A stretch of DNA of 32,824 bases from Candidatus Nomurabacteria bacterium (lineage in GTDB: Bacteria > Patescibacteriota > Minisyncoccia > Phycocordibacterales > UBA9973), in contig JAQBRM010000001.1 in assembly GCA_028286485.1 (NCBI GenBank), positions 1 to 32,824 on the forward strand. The letters are read 5' to 3'. The notes under the pieces were generated by a model. The model did not search any database and was not told the origin of the DNA. It was given only the letters and a program-made list of their open reading frames with translations. Positions 9,132-18,082 of this stretch are shown piece after piece. The position numbers and the translations under genes are program-made. Within the stretch, counting starts at the first letter, position 1, and each line of letters opens with the position of its first letter.

Positions 9132-10544
9132 ATGAGTAAAACGTACTATCCTGTCATCGGTTTGGAAATACACGCGGAATTGAACACTGCCAGCAAGATG
9201 TTTTGTGGCTGCCGGAACGATCCGGATGAGACCAATCCCAATGTAAATATCTGTCCCATCTGCATGGCGCATCCGGGCACGTTGCCTGTGGCCAACAAAC
9301 AGGCAGTACAGTCAGTCATCAAAGTCGGCTTGGCTCTCGGATCCGACATCGCGGACTTCACGGAGTTCGATCGCAAGAACTATTTCTATCCGGACATTCC
9401 GAAAGGCTATCAAATTTCCCAATATAAGTTTCCGATCGTATCAGGCGGTACATTGAACGGTTTTGGCATTACCCGTATCCACTTGGAAGAAGATACCGGA
9501 CTGTCGAAACATGATCGCGGCAACTTCACGTTGGTGGACTACAACCGCGCCGGCGTGCCGTTGATGGAGCTGGTGACCGAGCCGGTCATCCACAGCGCCA
9601 AGGATGCGGCCGACTTCGCCAAAGAATTGCAATTGTTGTTGCGTACGCTCGGTGTGTCCGAAGCTAACTTGGAAAAAGGCGAAATGCGCGTCGAACCGAA
9701 CATTTCCGTTTCCGATGAAGAAGGAAAGTTCGGCACGAAGGTGGAAGTCAAAAACCTGAACTCATTCCGCAGCGTGGAGCGTGCCATTGAGCATGAGCTG
9801 GCTCGCATGATTGCCCTGCATGAAGCCGGGCGACAAGATGAGATCGTACAAGAAACGCGCGGCTGGGATGAAGTAAAGCAAAGCACCTTCTCACAACGCT
9901 CCAAGGAAAATGCCCATGACTACCGCTACTTCCCGGATCCTGACCTGCCGAAAATGAAATTGCACAGCGCATTTGATATTGAAGGAATGAAAAAAGCGTT
10001 GCCGGAATTGCCATGGCAGAAGCGTGAGCGCTACGGAAAGGATTTTGGCATTAAAGAAAATGATATTGAACTGTATGTGTCCGACCCGATCCTGTCCGCT
10101 TATTTTGAATCCGTGGTGGAAGGCAAGGGTGCGGTGTTTGCACAAACTGCTTCCAATTACCTTAGCAGTGACCTGGTCGGTCTCTTGAAGAAGGACTTAG
10201 AAGCTGAGCTTCCAAGTCAGGAGCATTTTCGGCAATTGATGGATATGGTGATGAGCGGTAAAGTGACGTCTCGTGGCGCTAAGGATATTCTGGCTGTTAT
10301 TGTGAAAAATCAGGAAGTCGGACCTTCCGCCATCGCCGAAAAGGAAGGCTTATTGCAGCAAAACAATGAAGACGATCTGAAGCCGATCGTGGCGCAGGTG
10401 ATTGCGGATAATGGTGCGATGATTACCCAGTACAAGGAAGGCAAGGAAGCGGTGCTGCAAGCCTTGGTGGGTATGGTGATGAAGCAGACAAAAGGCAGTG
10501 CCAATCCGGCAGTGACCGCCAAGCTGTTGAAGGAGATGATGTAA
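9132..10544 (+). CDS. gatB: Asp/Glu-tRNA(Asn/Gln) amidotransferase subunit B
   Basis: YPVIGLEIHAELNTASKMFCGC, KNYFYPDIPKGYQISQY, RAGVPLMELVTEPVI, EVKNLNSFRSVERAIEHE, DYRYFPDPDLP. Confidence 0.97.
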   Translation: MSKTYYPVIGLEIHAELNTASKMFCGCRNDPDETNPNVNICPICMAHPGTLPVANKQAVQSVIKVGLALGSDIADFTEFDRKNYFYPDIPKGYQISQYKFPIVSGGTLNGFGITRIHLEEDTGLSKHDRGNFTLVDYNRAGVPLMELVTEPVIHSAKDAADFAKELQLLLRTLGVSEANLEKGEMRVEPNISVSDEEGKFGTKVEVKNLNSFRSVERAIEHELARMIALHEAGRQDEIVQETRGWDEVKQSTFSQRSKENAHDYRYFPDPDLPKMKLHSAFDIEGMKKALPELPWQKRERYGKDFGIKENDIELYVSDPILSAYFESVVEGKGAVFAQTASNYLSSDLVGLLKKDLEAELPSQEHFRQLMDMVMSGKVTSRGAKDILAVIVKNQEVGPSAIAEKEGLLQQNNEDDLKPIVAQVIADNGAMITQYKEGKEAVLQALVGMVMKQTKGSANPAVTAKLLKEMM

Positions 10545-10570
10545 TCCTCGACAATGCTCAGCATAAATAA

Positions 10571-10600
10571 AAAAAGCCTTGCGGATGTGCAAGGCTTTTT
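10571..10600 (+). terminator. Rho-independent terminator after gatB
   Basis: AAAAAGCCTTGC ggatgt GCAAGGCTTTTT. Confidence 0.85.
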
Positions 10601-10602
10601 GA

Positions 10603-10956
10603 TTACTTGATCAAAGAAATTTTTAAAATAAAATCCATATCATTTTTGATATGATGATCTACTTCTATAAAAATTACCTCAACAACTACGGTGCTTATTT
10701 CACCGATACATGGAAGGAAATCCGCTGAATTCTTAAACTCTCTCAAGTCAGATTCCGTGATGTAAATTTTCTCTACTGAGGCAGGGCGGTGATTTTCCTT
10801 GAAAGGAATATATAATGCCTCGTATACTTCGATTTCGAATACATCTCTATTCCTGTGTTGTTTATAATTTATATAAGCAGTAATCGCTTTTACAAAGTCA
10901 TCTTTTGAGGGCCATGGATAGGGTGTTTTTTCTAAAGGAGCGTGCTGCTTTGTCAT
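10603..10956 (-). CDS. Hypothetical protein
   Basis: 117-aa ORF filling the gap up to the gap promoter region; AT-rich. Confidence 0.5.
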   Translation of the reverse strand: MTKQHAPLEKTPYPWPSKDDFVKAITAYINYKQHRNRDVFEIEVYEALYIPFKENHRPASVEKIYITESDLREFKNSADFLPCIGEISTVVVEVIFIEVDHHIKNDMDFILKISLIK

Positions 10957-11049
10957 GATTGATTGTTATGGGTTTTCTTCACCTTACCATATATCACCCT
11001 TTCGTCAATTATGGGGATACTGCAATTATGAAGATGCTATACTGGGGGC

Positions 11050-12084
11050 ATGGATAATACAACACTAAGAGTGGCGATTAACGGATTCGGGCGCATCGGT
11101 CGGGCATTTTTGAAAATCGCTTGGCTGCGACCGGAGATAGAAATTGTGGCCGTGAATGATCTCGGCACCTTGGAAAGCCTGGCGTACTTGCTCCGTCACG
11201 ATACGGTCTATCGCAACTGGGATCATGAGGTGAAAATCGTCGAAGGCGGACTGTCTATTGATGGCAAGCTGGTGAAATTTATTTCCGAGAAAGACACGAC
11301 CAAGCTGCCATGGAAAGATCTCGGTATTGATGTGGTGGTAGAGTCCACCGGTCTGTTTACCTCATATGATAAAGCGCGTTTTCACATTGATGACGGCGCC
11401 AAGAGAGTGGTGATCTCCGCTCCTGCCAAGGATGAAGCCGGAGCCCAGCAAGCTGCTACTATTTTGCTCGGCGTGAATGAAGAAAAATTCGGCACTTGTG
11501 ATATTACTTCCAATGCCTCATGCACGACCAATGCTTCCAGTCCATTGATCGGCATCATGAGCGAGGCAATTGGTATTGAGAAAGCGATCTTGAATACAGT
11601 GCATGGCTACACTGCATCGCAATCATTGGTGGATGGACCGAGCAAGAAGGACTTGCGTGAAGGACGGGCGGCGGCGCAGAATATCGTACCGAGCTCTACT
11701 GGTGCGGCCATTGCCGTGACCGAAGCCTACCCTGCATTGAAAGGGCTCTTTGACGGCATCTCCATTCGCGTACCGGTACCGGCAGGCTCCATCGTTGATG
11801 TGACATTCATCGCCAAGCGCGACACCAGTGCCGAAGAAGTGAATGCCATCCTGACCAAGGCCGCAGCCGATCCTCACTGGGCCGGCGTCTTCGCCGTGAC
11901 CGACGAACCGCTCGTGTCCAGTGACATTCTCGGCAACCGCCACGCTTCCATCGCCGATCTCGCCATGACCCGTGTCGTTGGCGGCAACCTCGTCAAAGTC
12001 ATGGGCTGGTACGACAATGAAATGGGGTATACCTACACGCTTGTGGATCATGTCATCAAGACAGGGAAGACGATACAGAAATAA
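11050..12084 (+). CDS. gap: Type I glyceraldehyde-3-phosphate dehydrogenase
   Basis: VAINGFGRIGRAFLK, SNASCTTNASSPLIGIM, WYDNEMGYTYTLVDHV; active-site Cys conserved. Confidence 0.97.
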   Translation: MDNTTLRVAINGFGRIGRAFLKIAWLRPEIEIVAVNDLGTLESLAYLLRHDTVYRNWDHEVKIVEGGLSIDGKLVKFISEKDTTKLPWKDLGIDVVVESTGLFTSYDKARFHIDDGAKRVVISAPAKDEAGAQQAATILLGVNEEKFGTCDITSNASCTTNASSPLIGIMSEAIGIEKAILNTVHGYTASQSLVDGPSKKDLREGRAAAQNIVPSSTGAAIAVTEAYPALKGLFDGISIRVPVPAGSIVDVTFIAKRDTSAEEVNAILTKAAADPHWAGVFAVTDEPLVSSDILGNRHASIADLAMTRVVGGNLVKVMGWYDNEMGYTYTLVDHVIKTGKTIQK

Positions 12085-12090
12085 ATATCT

Positions 12091-12552
12091 ATGGAAAATT
12101 TCGAATCATTCAATAAACAAACTCCCCCTGATTCATTGAAGTATGCTCTTTCTTCTCTTTGTAATAATGCTAACCCTATGACATTACGCAATTGGATAAA
12201 AGAAAATGGCATTCAGAATGGTTCGTTTGAAATAAATAGTCATGAAAGAAAATCAATAAGTAATTTGATTGATTTTGATATGAAAATTATTGAAAAAGAA
12301 TTAGATTATAAAACTGCACTGTATCATTGGAAACTTTTATCTCAGTCCGGCTTATTGACCCAAGATGCTCTTAAGTTAGAAATCAATAACTACATACAAG
12401 AAAACATGAGTCAGTCGACTGAATCAATAGAGCAAATAAAAAATAACACCGGTATCAAACTCGATCATTATTCGGAAGAATTTATTCAGGAGTTTAAACA
12501 TGATCTTGAAGAAAACATTAAACAAGAAATCGGGTGGGAGATGGTTTTATAA
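12091..12552 (+). CDS. Hypothetical protein (AT-rich)
   Basis: 153-aa ORF, no recognised motif. Confidence 0.5.
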   Translation: MENFESFNKQTPPDSLKYALSSLCNNANPMTLRNWIKENGIQNGSFEINSHERKSISNLIDFDMKIIEKELDYKTALYHWKLLSQSGLLTQDALKLEINNYIQENMSQSTESIEQIKNNTGIKLDHYSEEFIQEFKHDLEENIKQEIGWEMVL

Positions 12553-12639
12553 TTGCTATATAAACCCCATCTTGGTAAAATGGGCATAAGTAAGCTGGAA
12601 AGGCTTTAAAAGACTATTAGTAACGAAATTTTAAATAAT

Positions 12640-12864
12640 ATGGAAAATCCAAATATGGAAGTAGTTAAAAATGAACAAGGAGATGTCGTAGGAGAAGGTT
12701 TTCATTTGGAAGGCAATGATTTGAATCAAGAACAGAATGATACCGAGCAATCAAAACTTCTTGAAAGAAGAGAAAAAATAATTGAAACAATCAATGAACT
12801 TCAGAAAGAATTGGGGGGTATAGAAGAAAAGATTAATGGCGCTAATCCTAAGATTGCGGCATAG
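12640..12864 (+). CDS. Small hypothetical acidic coiled-coil protein
   Basis: 74-aa ORF, rich in E/K/N. Confidence 0.45.
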   Translation: MENPNMEVVKNEQGDVVGEGFHLEGNDLNQEQNDTEQSKLLERREKIIETINELQKELGGIEEKINGANPKIAA

Positions 12865-12866
12865 AT

Positions 12867-13337
12867 ATGCGTATACACCTCGCGACTGATCATGCCGGCT
12901 TTCAGCACAAAGAAGCCGTGAAGGCCTACTTGCTTGAACAGGGGCTGGAGGTTATTGACCATGGGGCGGTGAGTTTTGATGGCAGGGATGACTATCCTGA
13001 TTTCATTGCGCCGGCCGCTCAAGCCGTAGGCTTGAGCGGCGGTCCGGTCATTGCTGACGGACGGCTCATTACCAGCACCGATGTCGGTATTATTTTCGGC
13101 GCATCCGGACAGGGTGAAGCCATGGTGGCCAACCGCGTACCGGGCGTGCGAGCGGCCGTGTACTACGGCGGTCCGACCGATATTCTGACACTGTCACGAG
13201 CGCACAATAATGCCAACATGCTTTCCATCGGTACCATGTTTGTCAGCATTGAGGAAACGATCACCGCCATTGCGATCTGGTCGGAGATTCCATTCTCCAA
13301 CGATGAACGCGATATCCGCCGCCTCTCAAAATTTTAA
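12867..13337 (+). CDS. rpiB: RpiB/LacA/LacB-family sugar-phosphate isomerase
   Basis: IHLATDHAGFQHKEAVKAYL, VIDHGA, YPDF, GIIFGASGQGEAMVANRVPGVRAA, HNNANMLSIG. Confidence 0.92.
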   Translation: MRIHLATDHAGFQHKEAVKAYLLEQGLEVIDHGAVSFDGRDDYPDFIAPAAQAVGLSGGPVIADGRLITSTDVGIIFGASGQGEAMVANRVPGVRAAVYYGGPTDILTLSRAHNNANMLSIGTMFVSIEETITAIAIWSEIPFSNDERDIRRLSKF

Positions 13338-13338
13338 T

Positions 13339-14061
13339 ATGATAAAGATCACCCCCGCTATTTTGCCGCATTCATACAAAGGTATTGAAATACCCGTTGA
13401 ACGCGTGCTCGGTGCGGTGACCAATGTGCAAATCGATATTGTCGACGGGCACTTTTCACCCAACCGCACCTGGCTTTTCAATAACAAGGACGAAGACAAG
13501 CTCGAAGCGATCTATGAGCAGGAGCTCGGCATGCCGTACTGGGCAGAGCTGAACTATGAATTCGACCTGATGGTCAAGGATCCGATCAAGGAAATGGATA
13601 TGTTCATTGCACTCGGTCCGGCCAAAATGATCTTTCACCTCGAAGGATTGGAAGAAGAAAAAACCGTGGCATTCTTTGAAGCCTTGCCGGAAATCATCCG
13701 CAGTGCCATTTCCTTCGGCATTGCCATCGGTATTGGCACCGATCCGGCCGGTATCGCACCGTACATTCCCTATATCGAAAGCATCCAATGCATGGGCATC
13801 AAGAATGTCGGCTACCAAGGCCAAGCATTTGATGAAGGAGTATTCACACAAATTACTGCGGTGAAAAAAATGTATCCGGACAAAAGCATCAGCGTGGATG
13901 GCGGAGTATCATTGGAAAATGCCGCGCAGCTTGTCATGGCCGGCGCGACAGAGCTTGTTATCGGCTCCGCGCTATTTCAGAATACCGACTCACGCGGTAC
14001 AATAGAAACATTCCAACGTTTATGCAACAGCGTGATTTTACAATCAGAGAACTCGAACTAA
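13339..14061 (+). CDS. rpe: Ribulose-phosphate 3-epimerase-like protein
   Basis: TPAILP, IDIVDGHFSPNRTW, GIAIGIGTDPA, SVDGGVSLENAAQLVMAGATELVIGSALF. Confidence 0.82.
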   Translation: MIKITPAILPHSYKGIEIPVERVLGAVTNVQIDIVDGHFSPNRTWLFNNKDEDKLEAIYEQELGMPYWAELNYEFDLMVKDPIKEMDMFIALGPAKMIFHLEGLEEEKTVAFFEALPEIIRSAISFGIAIGIGTDPAGIAPYIPYIESIQCMGIKNVGYQGQAFDEGVFTQITAVKKMYPDKSISVDGGVSLENAAQLVMAGATELVIGSALFQNTDSRGTIETFQRLCNSVILQSENSN

Positions 14062-14888
14062 AAGCCAACGACATCCGTCAGTCTATTATTGCAATGTTGC
14101 TTGAAGCGGGCAGCGGACATACCGCCGGACCACTCGGCATGGCCGATGTCTTCACCGCATTGTATTTTGAACTGTTGCGGCATGATCCGCAGAACCCGTC
14201 ATGGGAAGAACGCGATCGACTGGTACTATCCAACGGTCATATCTGCCCCGTACTATATGCTACCATGGCGCACGTCGGCTATTTTCCCGTAGCAGAGCTG
14301 CAGACATTGCGTAAGTTCGGCTCACGATTGCAAGGCCATCCTCATCGTGACTTTTTGCCGTACTTGGAAAATTCTTCCGGACCGCTCGGCAGCGGCCTTT
14401 CACAAGCGGTCGGCATGGCCATTGGTGATCGCATGGATAACGGCATTGCCACGGCCCGCACCATCTATTGCTTGCTCGGTGATGGAGAATTGGATGAAGG
14501 GAATAACTGGGAAGCTATCATGCTCGGCGGCAAGGAAAAACTGCACAACCTCATTGCCATTGTTGATCGCAACAATATACAAATCGATGGCTACACCGAG
14601 GACATCATGCCGCTCGACTCATTGACCGAGAAATGGCAATCATTCAACTGGCACGTGCAGGAAATCGATGGCAATAATATGCAGGCCATCATTGATGCAG
14701 TCAATAAAGCTAAGGCGGTGTTTGAGAAACCATCGGTCATTATTGCGCGTACCATTCCCGGCAAGGGCGTGAAGGAATTCGAACGCAAGTTTGAGTGGCA
14801 TGGCAAGACACCGAATAAGGAAGAAGCCGCGATCGCGCTCGAAGAACTCCGTACTTTGGGAGGGAAAATTAAGAGTGAACATCAATAA
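14022..14888 (+). CDS. Transketolase, N-terminal subunit
   Basis: LEAGSGHTAGPLGMADVFTALYF, DRLVLSNGH, GPLGSGLSQAVGMA, LLGDGELDEGNNWEA, VDRNNIQIDG. Confidence 0.93.
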   Translation: MQQRDFTIRELELKANDIRQSIIAMLLEAGSGHTAGPLGMADVFTALYFELLRHDPQNPSWEERDRLVLSNGHICPVLYATMAHVGYFPVAELQTLRKFGSRLQGHPHRDFLPYLENSSGPLGSGLSQAVGMAIGDRMDNGIATARTIYCLLGDGELDEGNNWEAIMLGGKEKLHNLIAIVDRNNIQIDGYTEDIMPLDSLTEKWQSFNWHVQEIDGNNMQAIIDAVNKAKAVFEKPSVIIARTIPGKGVKEFERKFEWHGKTPNKEEAAIALEELRTLGGKIKSEHQ

Positions 14889-14889
14889 C

Positions 14890-15882
14890 ATGCTTAATCC
14901 CGATTTGAAATTGAATATAAAAATTTTCTCCGATGATGTCGAGCAAGTGCCGATCCGCAAAGGCTTCGGTGCAGGCTTGGTGCAAGGGGGGGAGAGTAAT
15001 AAAAATATCGTAGCGCTCTGTGCCGATCTTACTGAGTCCACGCAAATGAATTTCTTCAAAGCAAAATTTCCGGAACGGTTTGTGGAGATTGGCGTGGCGG
15101 AACAGAATCTGGCGACGGTGGCCAGCGGCTTGGCAGCCATGGGCAAATATCCGTTCTTTTCTTCCTATGCCATGTTCAGTCCGGGGCGAAACTGGGAACA
15201 GATTCGCACCACTATTTGCTATAACGATCGACCGGCGGTCATTGTCGGCAGCCATGCCGGCGTGTCAGTCGGACCTGATGGCGGCACGCATCAAGCCATT
15301 GAGGATATTGCCTTGATGCGCGTCTTGCCCCGCATGACCGTGATTTCTCCGTGTGATGCCATTCAAGCCAAGAAGGCCACATTGGCGCTGTCCGCCAATC
15401 CTCGTATTGCCTACTTGCGTTTGGCTCGTGAAAAAACGCCGATCATTACCACTGAAGACACGCCATTTGAAATAGGGAAAGGGCAGATACTATATCGACC
15501 GGATGGTTTGGCGCAGGTGGCTATCGTGGCGACGGGCGGACTGGTGGCCAATGCATTGCGCGCGGCCAATGATTTGGATAAGAAAGGCGTGAAAGTAATC
15601 GTGGCGAATATTCATACCATCAAGCCGATTGATACCGACTTGCTGGTACAGTTGGCGAAGGAAACAAAAGCAATCGTATCCGTAGAGGAGCATCAGATCG
15701 CCGGTGGTCTCGGCAGTGCTATTGCAGAGACATTGGCGAAAACATATCCGGTAGCGATGGAATTCATTGGCGTACAAGATCGCTTCGGCCAGTCCGGCAC
15801 CCCGCAAGAGCTTATTGAAAAATACGGCATGGGCACGGATGCCATCATCGCCGCTGTTTTGAAAATAATAGAGAGGAAGTAA
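14890..15882 (+). CDS. Transketolase, C-terminal subunit
   Basis: ALCADLTESTQMNFFKAKFPERFVEIGVAEQNLATVASGLA, SHAGVSVGPDGGTHQAIEDIALMR, DRFGQSGTPQELIEKYG. Confidence 0.93.
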   Translation: MLNPDLKLNIKIFSDDVEQVPIRKGFGAGLVQGGESNKNIVALCADLTESTQMNFFKAKFPERFVEIGVAEQNLATVASGLAAMGKYPFFSSYAMFSPGRNWEQIRTTICYNDRPAVIVGSHAGVSVGPDGGTHQAIEDIALMRVLPRMTVISPCDAIQAKKATLALSANPRIAYLRLAREKTPIITTEDTPFEIGKGQILYRPDGLAQVAIVATGGLVANALRAANDLDKKGVKVIVANIHTIKPIDTDLLVQLAKETKAIVSVEEHQIAGGLGSAIAETLAKTYPVAMEFIGVQDRFGQSGTPQELIEKYGMGTDAIIAAVLKIIERK

Positions 15883-15910
15883 TCAAACACAGACCAATAC
15901 ACCTCCCGCA

Positions 15911-16187
15911 CCCACGCTCCGTGCATGAAATAAAAGTGTTCGGTGAACCTCTCATTTTATTTCATGCAGCTCCGCCCAGCTAATAGTGGCGATGTAATTG
16001 AAGGTGGTGTTGGGATGTTGTATTTTAAAACACAAGCACCATACAGATAGAAAGTACCACTGCACACACGGCCGGAAGAATAAAAATTAAATGACATCTG
16101 AATCCTTGGAAGATGACACTTTAATTTTTACTTCTGGAGTATGGGCCACGCGGATCAGAGTGATAGTTTTTTATTCCGGAGCGTGGG
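15911..16187. other. Structured non-coding element (candidate ncRNA or MITE) between convergent genes
   Basis: 11-bp closing inverted repeat CCCACGCTCCG (15911-15921) / CGGAGCGTGGG (16177-16187), nested perfect 14-bp hairpin (15922-15935/15955-15968) and a long AT hairpin 16072-16137. Confidence 0.6.
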
Positions 16188-16200
16188 GGCTGATGGTAAA

Positions 16201-17193
16201 TTATACTATCGGACTCGCCTGATACTGTGCTGGCGCTTGTACTAAATACTGTTGCAGCGCTTCTTTGGTGAGGAGGCCTTTCTGCGCGCCTACGTACTGG
16301 ACGACAGACATGGAATTAATCGGACCCCAGCGCAAGGCTTCGGCAAGCGGCATATCCATCAACAAGGCCGCGGACACGGTGGAAGAAAAAGCATCACCTG
16401 CACCAGTGCGTTCGAAAGGATCATGAGGATAGACCGGCATGAACCATGTGGTCGTGCCATCAGATGCATATGCGCCTTTCATGCCATCAGTAATGAAAAC
16501 GAGTTTGGGACCCAATGCATGCACGGCGTTCATTAATTCTTTGACATCGTGTGTAGGGTTTTTCGTAATCAATTGCGCTTCTTCGACATTGCAGAAAAAT
16601 GCATACGTATTGGCATAAATATCTTTCAATACTTCAGTGCCGAGCTTTATTTGAAATGTCCCCGGCTGAAAGACCACTTTCATTTCCGGATGCTGGGTAA
16701 TAAATGTCGCAATCTCATGATGGTAGGCTTCCGTGTGATCGCCCAGTGAAGAGAGGTACAACATTTTCGGTGCCACTGACATAGCAGGCATGCTAACAGG
16801 AAAGGCCGCATGCTTCACTAGAATCGTACGTTCGACATCATGCCACAATACGTAGTGATAGTTCGTTGAGAATCCTTCATTGGTAAATACGTACTCCGTA
16901 TCGACATTGTTTTTTTTCAATTCATCCAAACAAGCTTGGCCTTGCAGATCGTTGCCGACATGAGCCAGTAATGCACTTTTCAAACCAAGACGGGCAGCAG
17001 CCACGGCAGCATTGGCACTATTACCAACCGCTTTGACTTCTTCCATGGATTCATATGGCACCTTGTCACCGTATTTGAAGCACAGTAGGGGATTTGATCC
17101 GTCCGCATCGGTCTTTACCACCGCATCGTTCACCCTGATAAAAGCATCGGTCACAATATCGCCAATGGCGAGGAAATCCAGTTGTTCGTTCAT
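16201..17193 (-). CDS. PfkB-family carbohydrate kinase
   Basis: DFLAIGDIVTDAFI, GNSANAAVAAARLGLKSALLAHVGNDLQGQACLDEL, FERTGAGDAFSSTVSAALL. Confidence 0.93.
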   Translation of the reverse strand: MNEQLDFLAIGDIVTDAFIRVNDAVVKTDADGSNPLLCFKYGDKVPYESMEEVKAVGNSANAAVAAARLGLKSALLAHVGNDLQGQACLDELKKNNVDTEYVFTNEGFSTNYHYVLWHDVERTILVKHAAFPVSMPAMSVAPKMLYLSSLGDHTEAYHHEIATFITQHPEMKVVFQPGTFQIKLGTEVLKDIYANTYAFFCNVEEAQLITKNPTHDVKELMNAVHALGPKLVFITDGMKGAYASDGTTTWFMPVYPHDPFERTGAGDAFSSTVSAALLMDMPLAEALRWGPINSMSVVQYVGAQKGLLTKEALQQYLVQAPAQYQASPIV

Positions 17194-17209
17194 ATGTTAC
17201 AATTGTAGC
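17194..17209. promoter_or_regulatory. Compact bidirectional promoter with palindrome TACAATTGTA
   Basis: 16-bp gap between divergent ATGs contains TACAATTGTA (17198-17207), providing a TACAAT -10 on both strands. Confidence 0.6.
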
Positions 17210-18079
17210 ATGAAGACCCTCAAAGAATACCTGGCTGAAGCGCGCGCGGAAAAGAAAGCCATCGGCCACTTTAATTTCTCCAATATCGAGGGATTGTACG
17301 CTATTGCACGAGCAGCCAAGACGTTGGGAGTACCGGTCATTGTGGGCACAGCAGAGGGTGAAGAAGAAGCAATCGGTACTAAAGCCGCGGTAGCATTGGT
17401 CAAAATCATCCGGGAAGACTGGCAGATGCCGATATTCTTGAACGCCGATCATCATTACAGTTTTGCGACAGTCAAGGCGTGTATTGATGCAGGCTATGAC
17501 AGCGTGATCTATGACGGTGCCAAGCTGACGTTTGAAGAAAATGTCGCCATTTCAAAACAGTGCGTGGAGTATGCGCGACAAGTCAGTGCTGCAACCGGAC
17601 GGGAAATTCTGGTGGAAGTGGAGATCGGCTACATCGGTGAAGGATCGAAACTGCGTGATGAGATTCCTGACGGGCTCAGTGCGGTGACTAGTCCCGAAGA
17701 AGCGAAACTCTTTCTGGAGCAAACCGGCGCTGATATGCTGGCTCCGGCGGTTGGCAACTTCCACGGCATGCTAAAGGTTGGCGCTAAACCGCGTTTGAAC
17801 ATTGATACAATCAAAAATATTGCCGCCATCATACAAGAGCCTTTAGTACTGCACGGCGGCAGCGGGGAAGAAGCGGACTTCGCGGCGGCTATTGATGCCG
17901 GCATCAATATCATTCATGTGAATACCGAACTGCGTCGTGCATTTACCACTGCCCTCAAGGATTATTTGAATGCCAATCCCGATGACATCGCTCCGTACAA
18001 ATATACCGCCCCCGCCTCGTTGGCCATGGAAGCAGTCGTAACGGAGAAGTTGAAAATTTTTAATAAGATACAAGGCTAG
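17210..18079 (+). CDS. fba: Class II fructose-bisphosphate aldolase family protein
   Basis: MKTLKEYLAEARAEKKAIGHFNFSNIEGLYAIARAA, FLNADHHYS, YDSVIYDGAKLTFEEN, VEVEIGYIG, LAPAVGNFHG, LVLHGGSG. Confidence 0.92.
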   Translation: MKTLKEYLAEARAEKKAIGHFNFSNIEGLYAIARAAKTLGVPVIVGTAEGEEEAIGTKAAVALVKIIREDWQMPIFLNADHHYSFATVKACIDAGYDSVIYDGAKLTFEENVAISKQCVEYARQVSAATGREILVEVEIGYIGEGSKLRDEIPDGLSAVTSPEEAKLFLEQTGADMLAPAVGNFHGMLKVGAKPRLNIDTIKNIAAIIQEPLVLHGGSGEEADFAAAIDAGINIIHVNTELRRAFTTALKDYLNANPDDIAPYKYTAPASLAMEAVVTEKLKIFNKIQG

Positions 18080-18082
18080 CCT

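Noticed and set aside
15883-16200. tmRNA (GGGGCTGAT near 16186)
   Set aside because: Following sequence is the 3' end of the kinase gene; no tRNA-like 3' half with T-arm was found.
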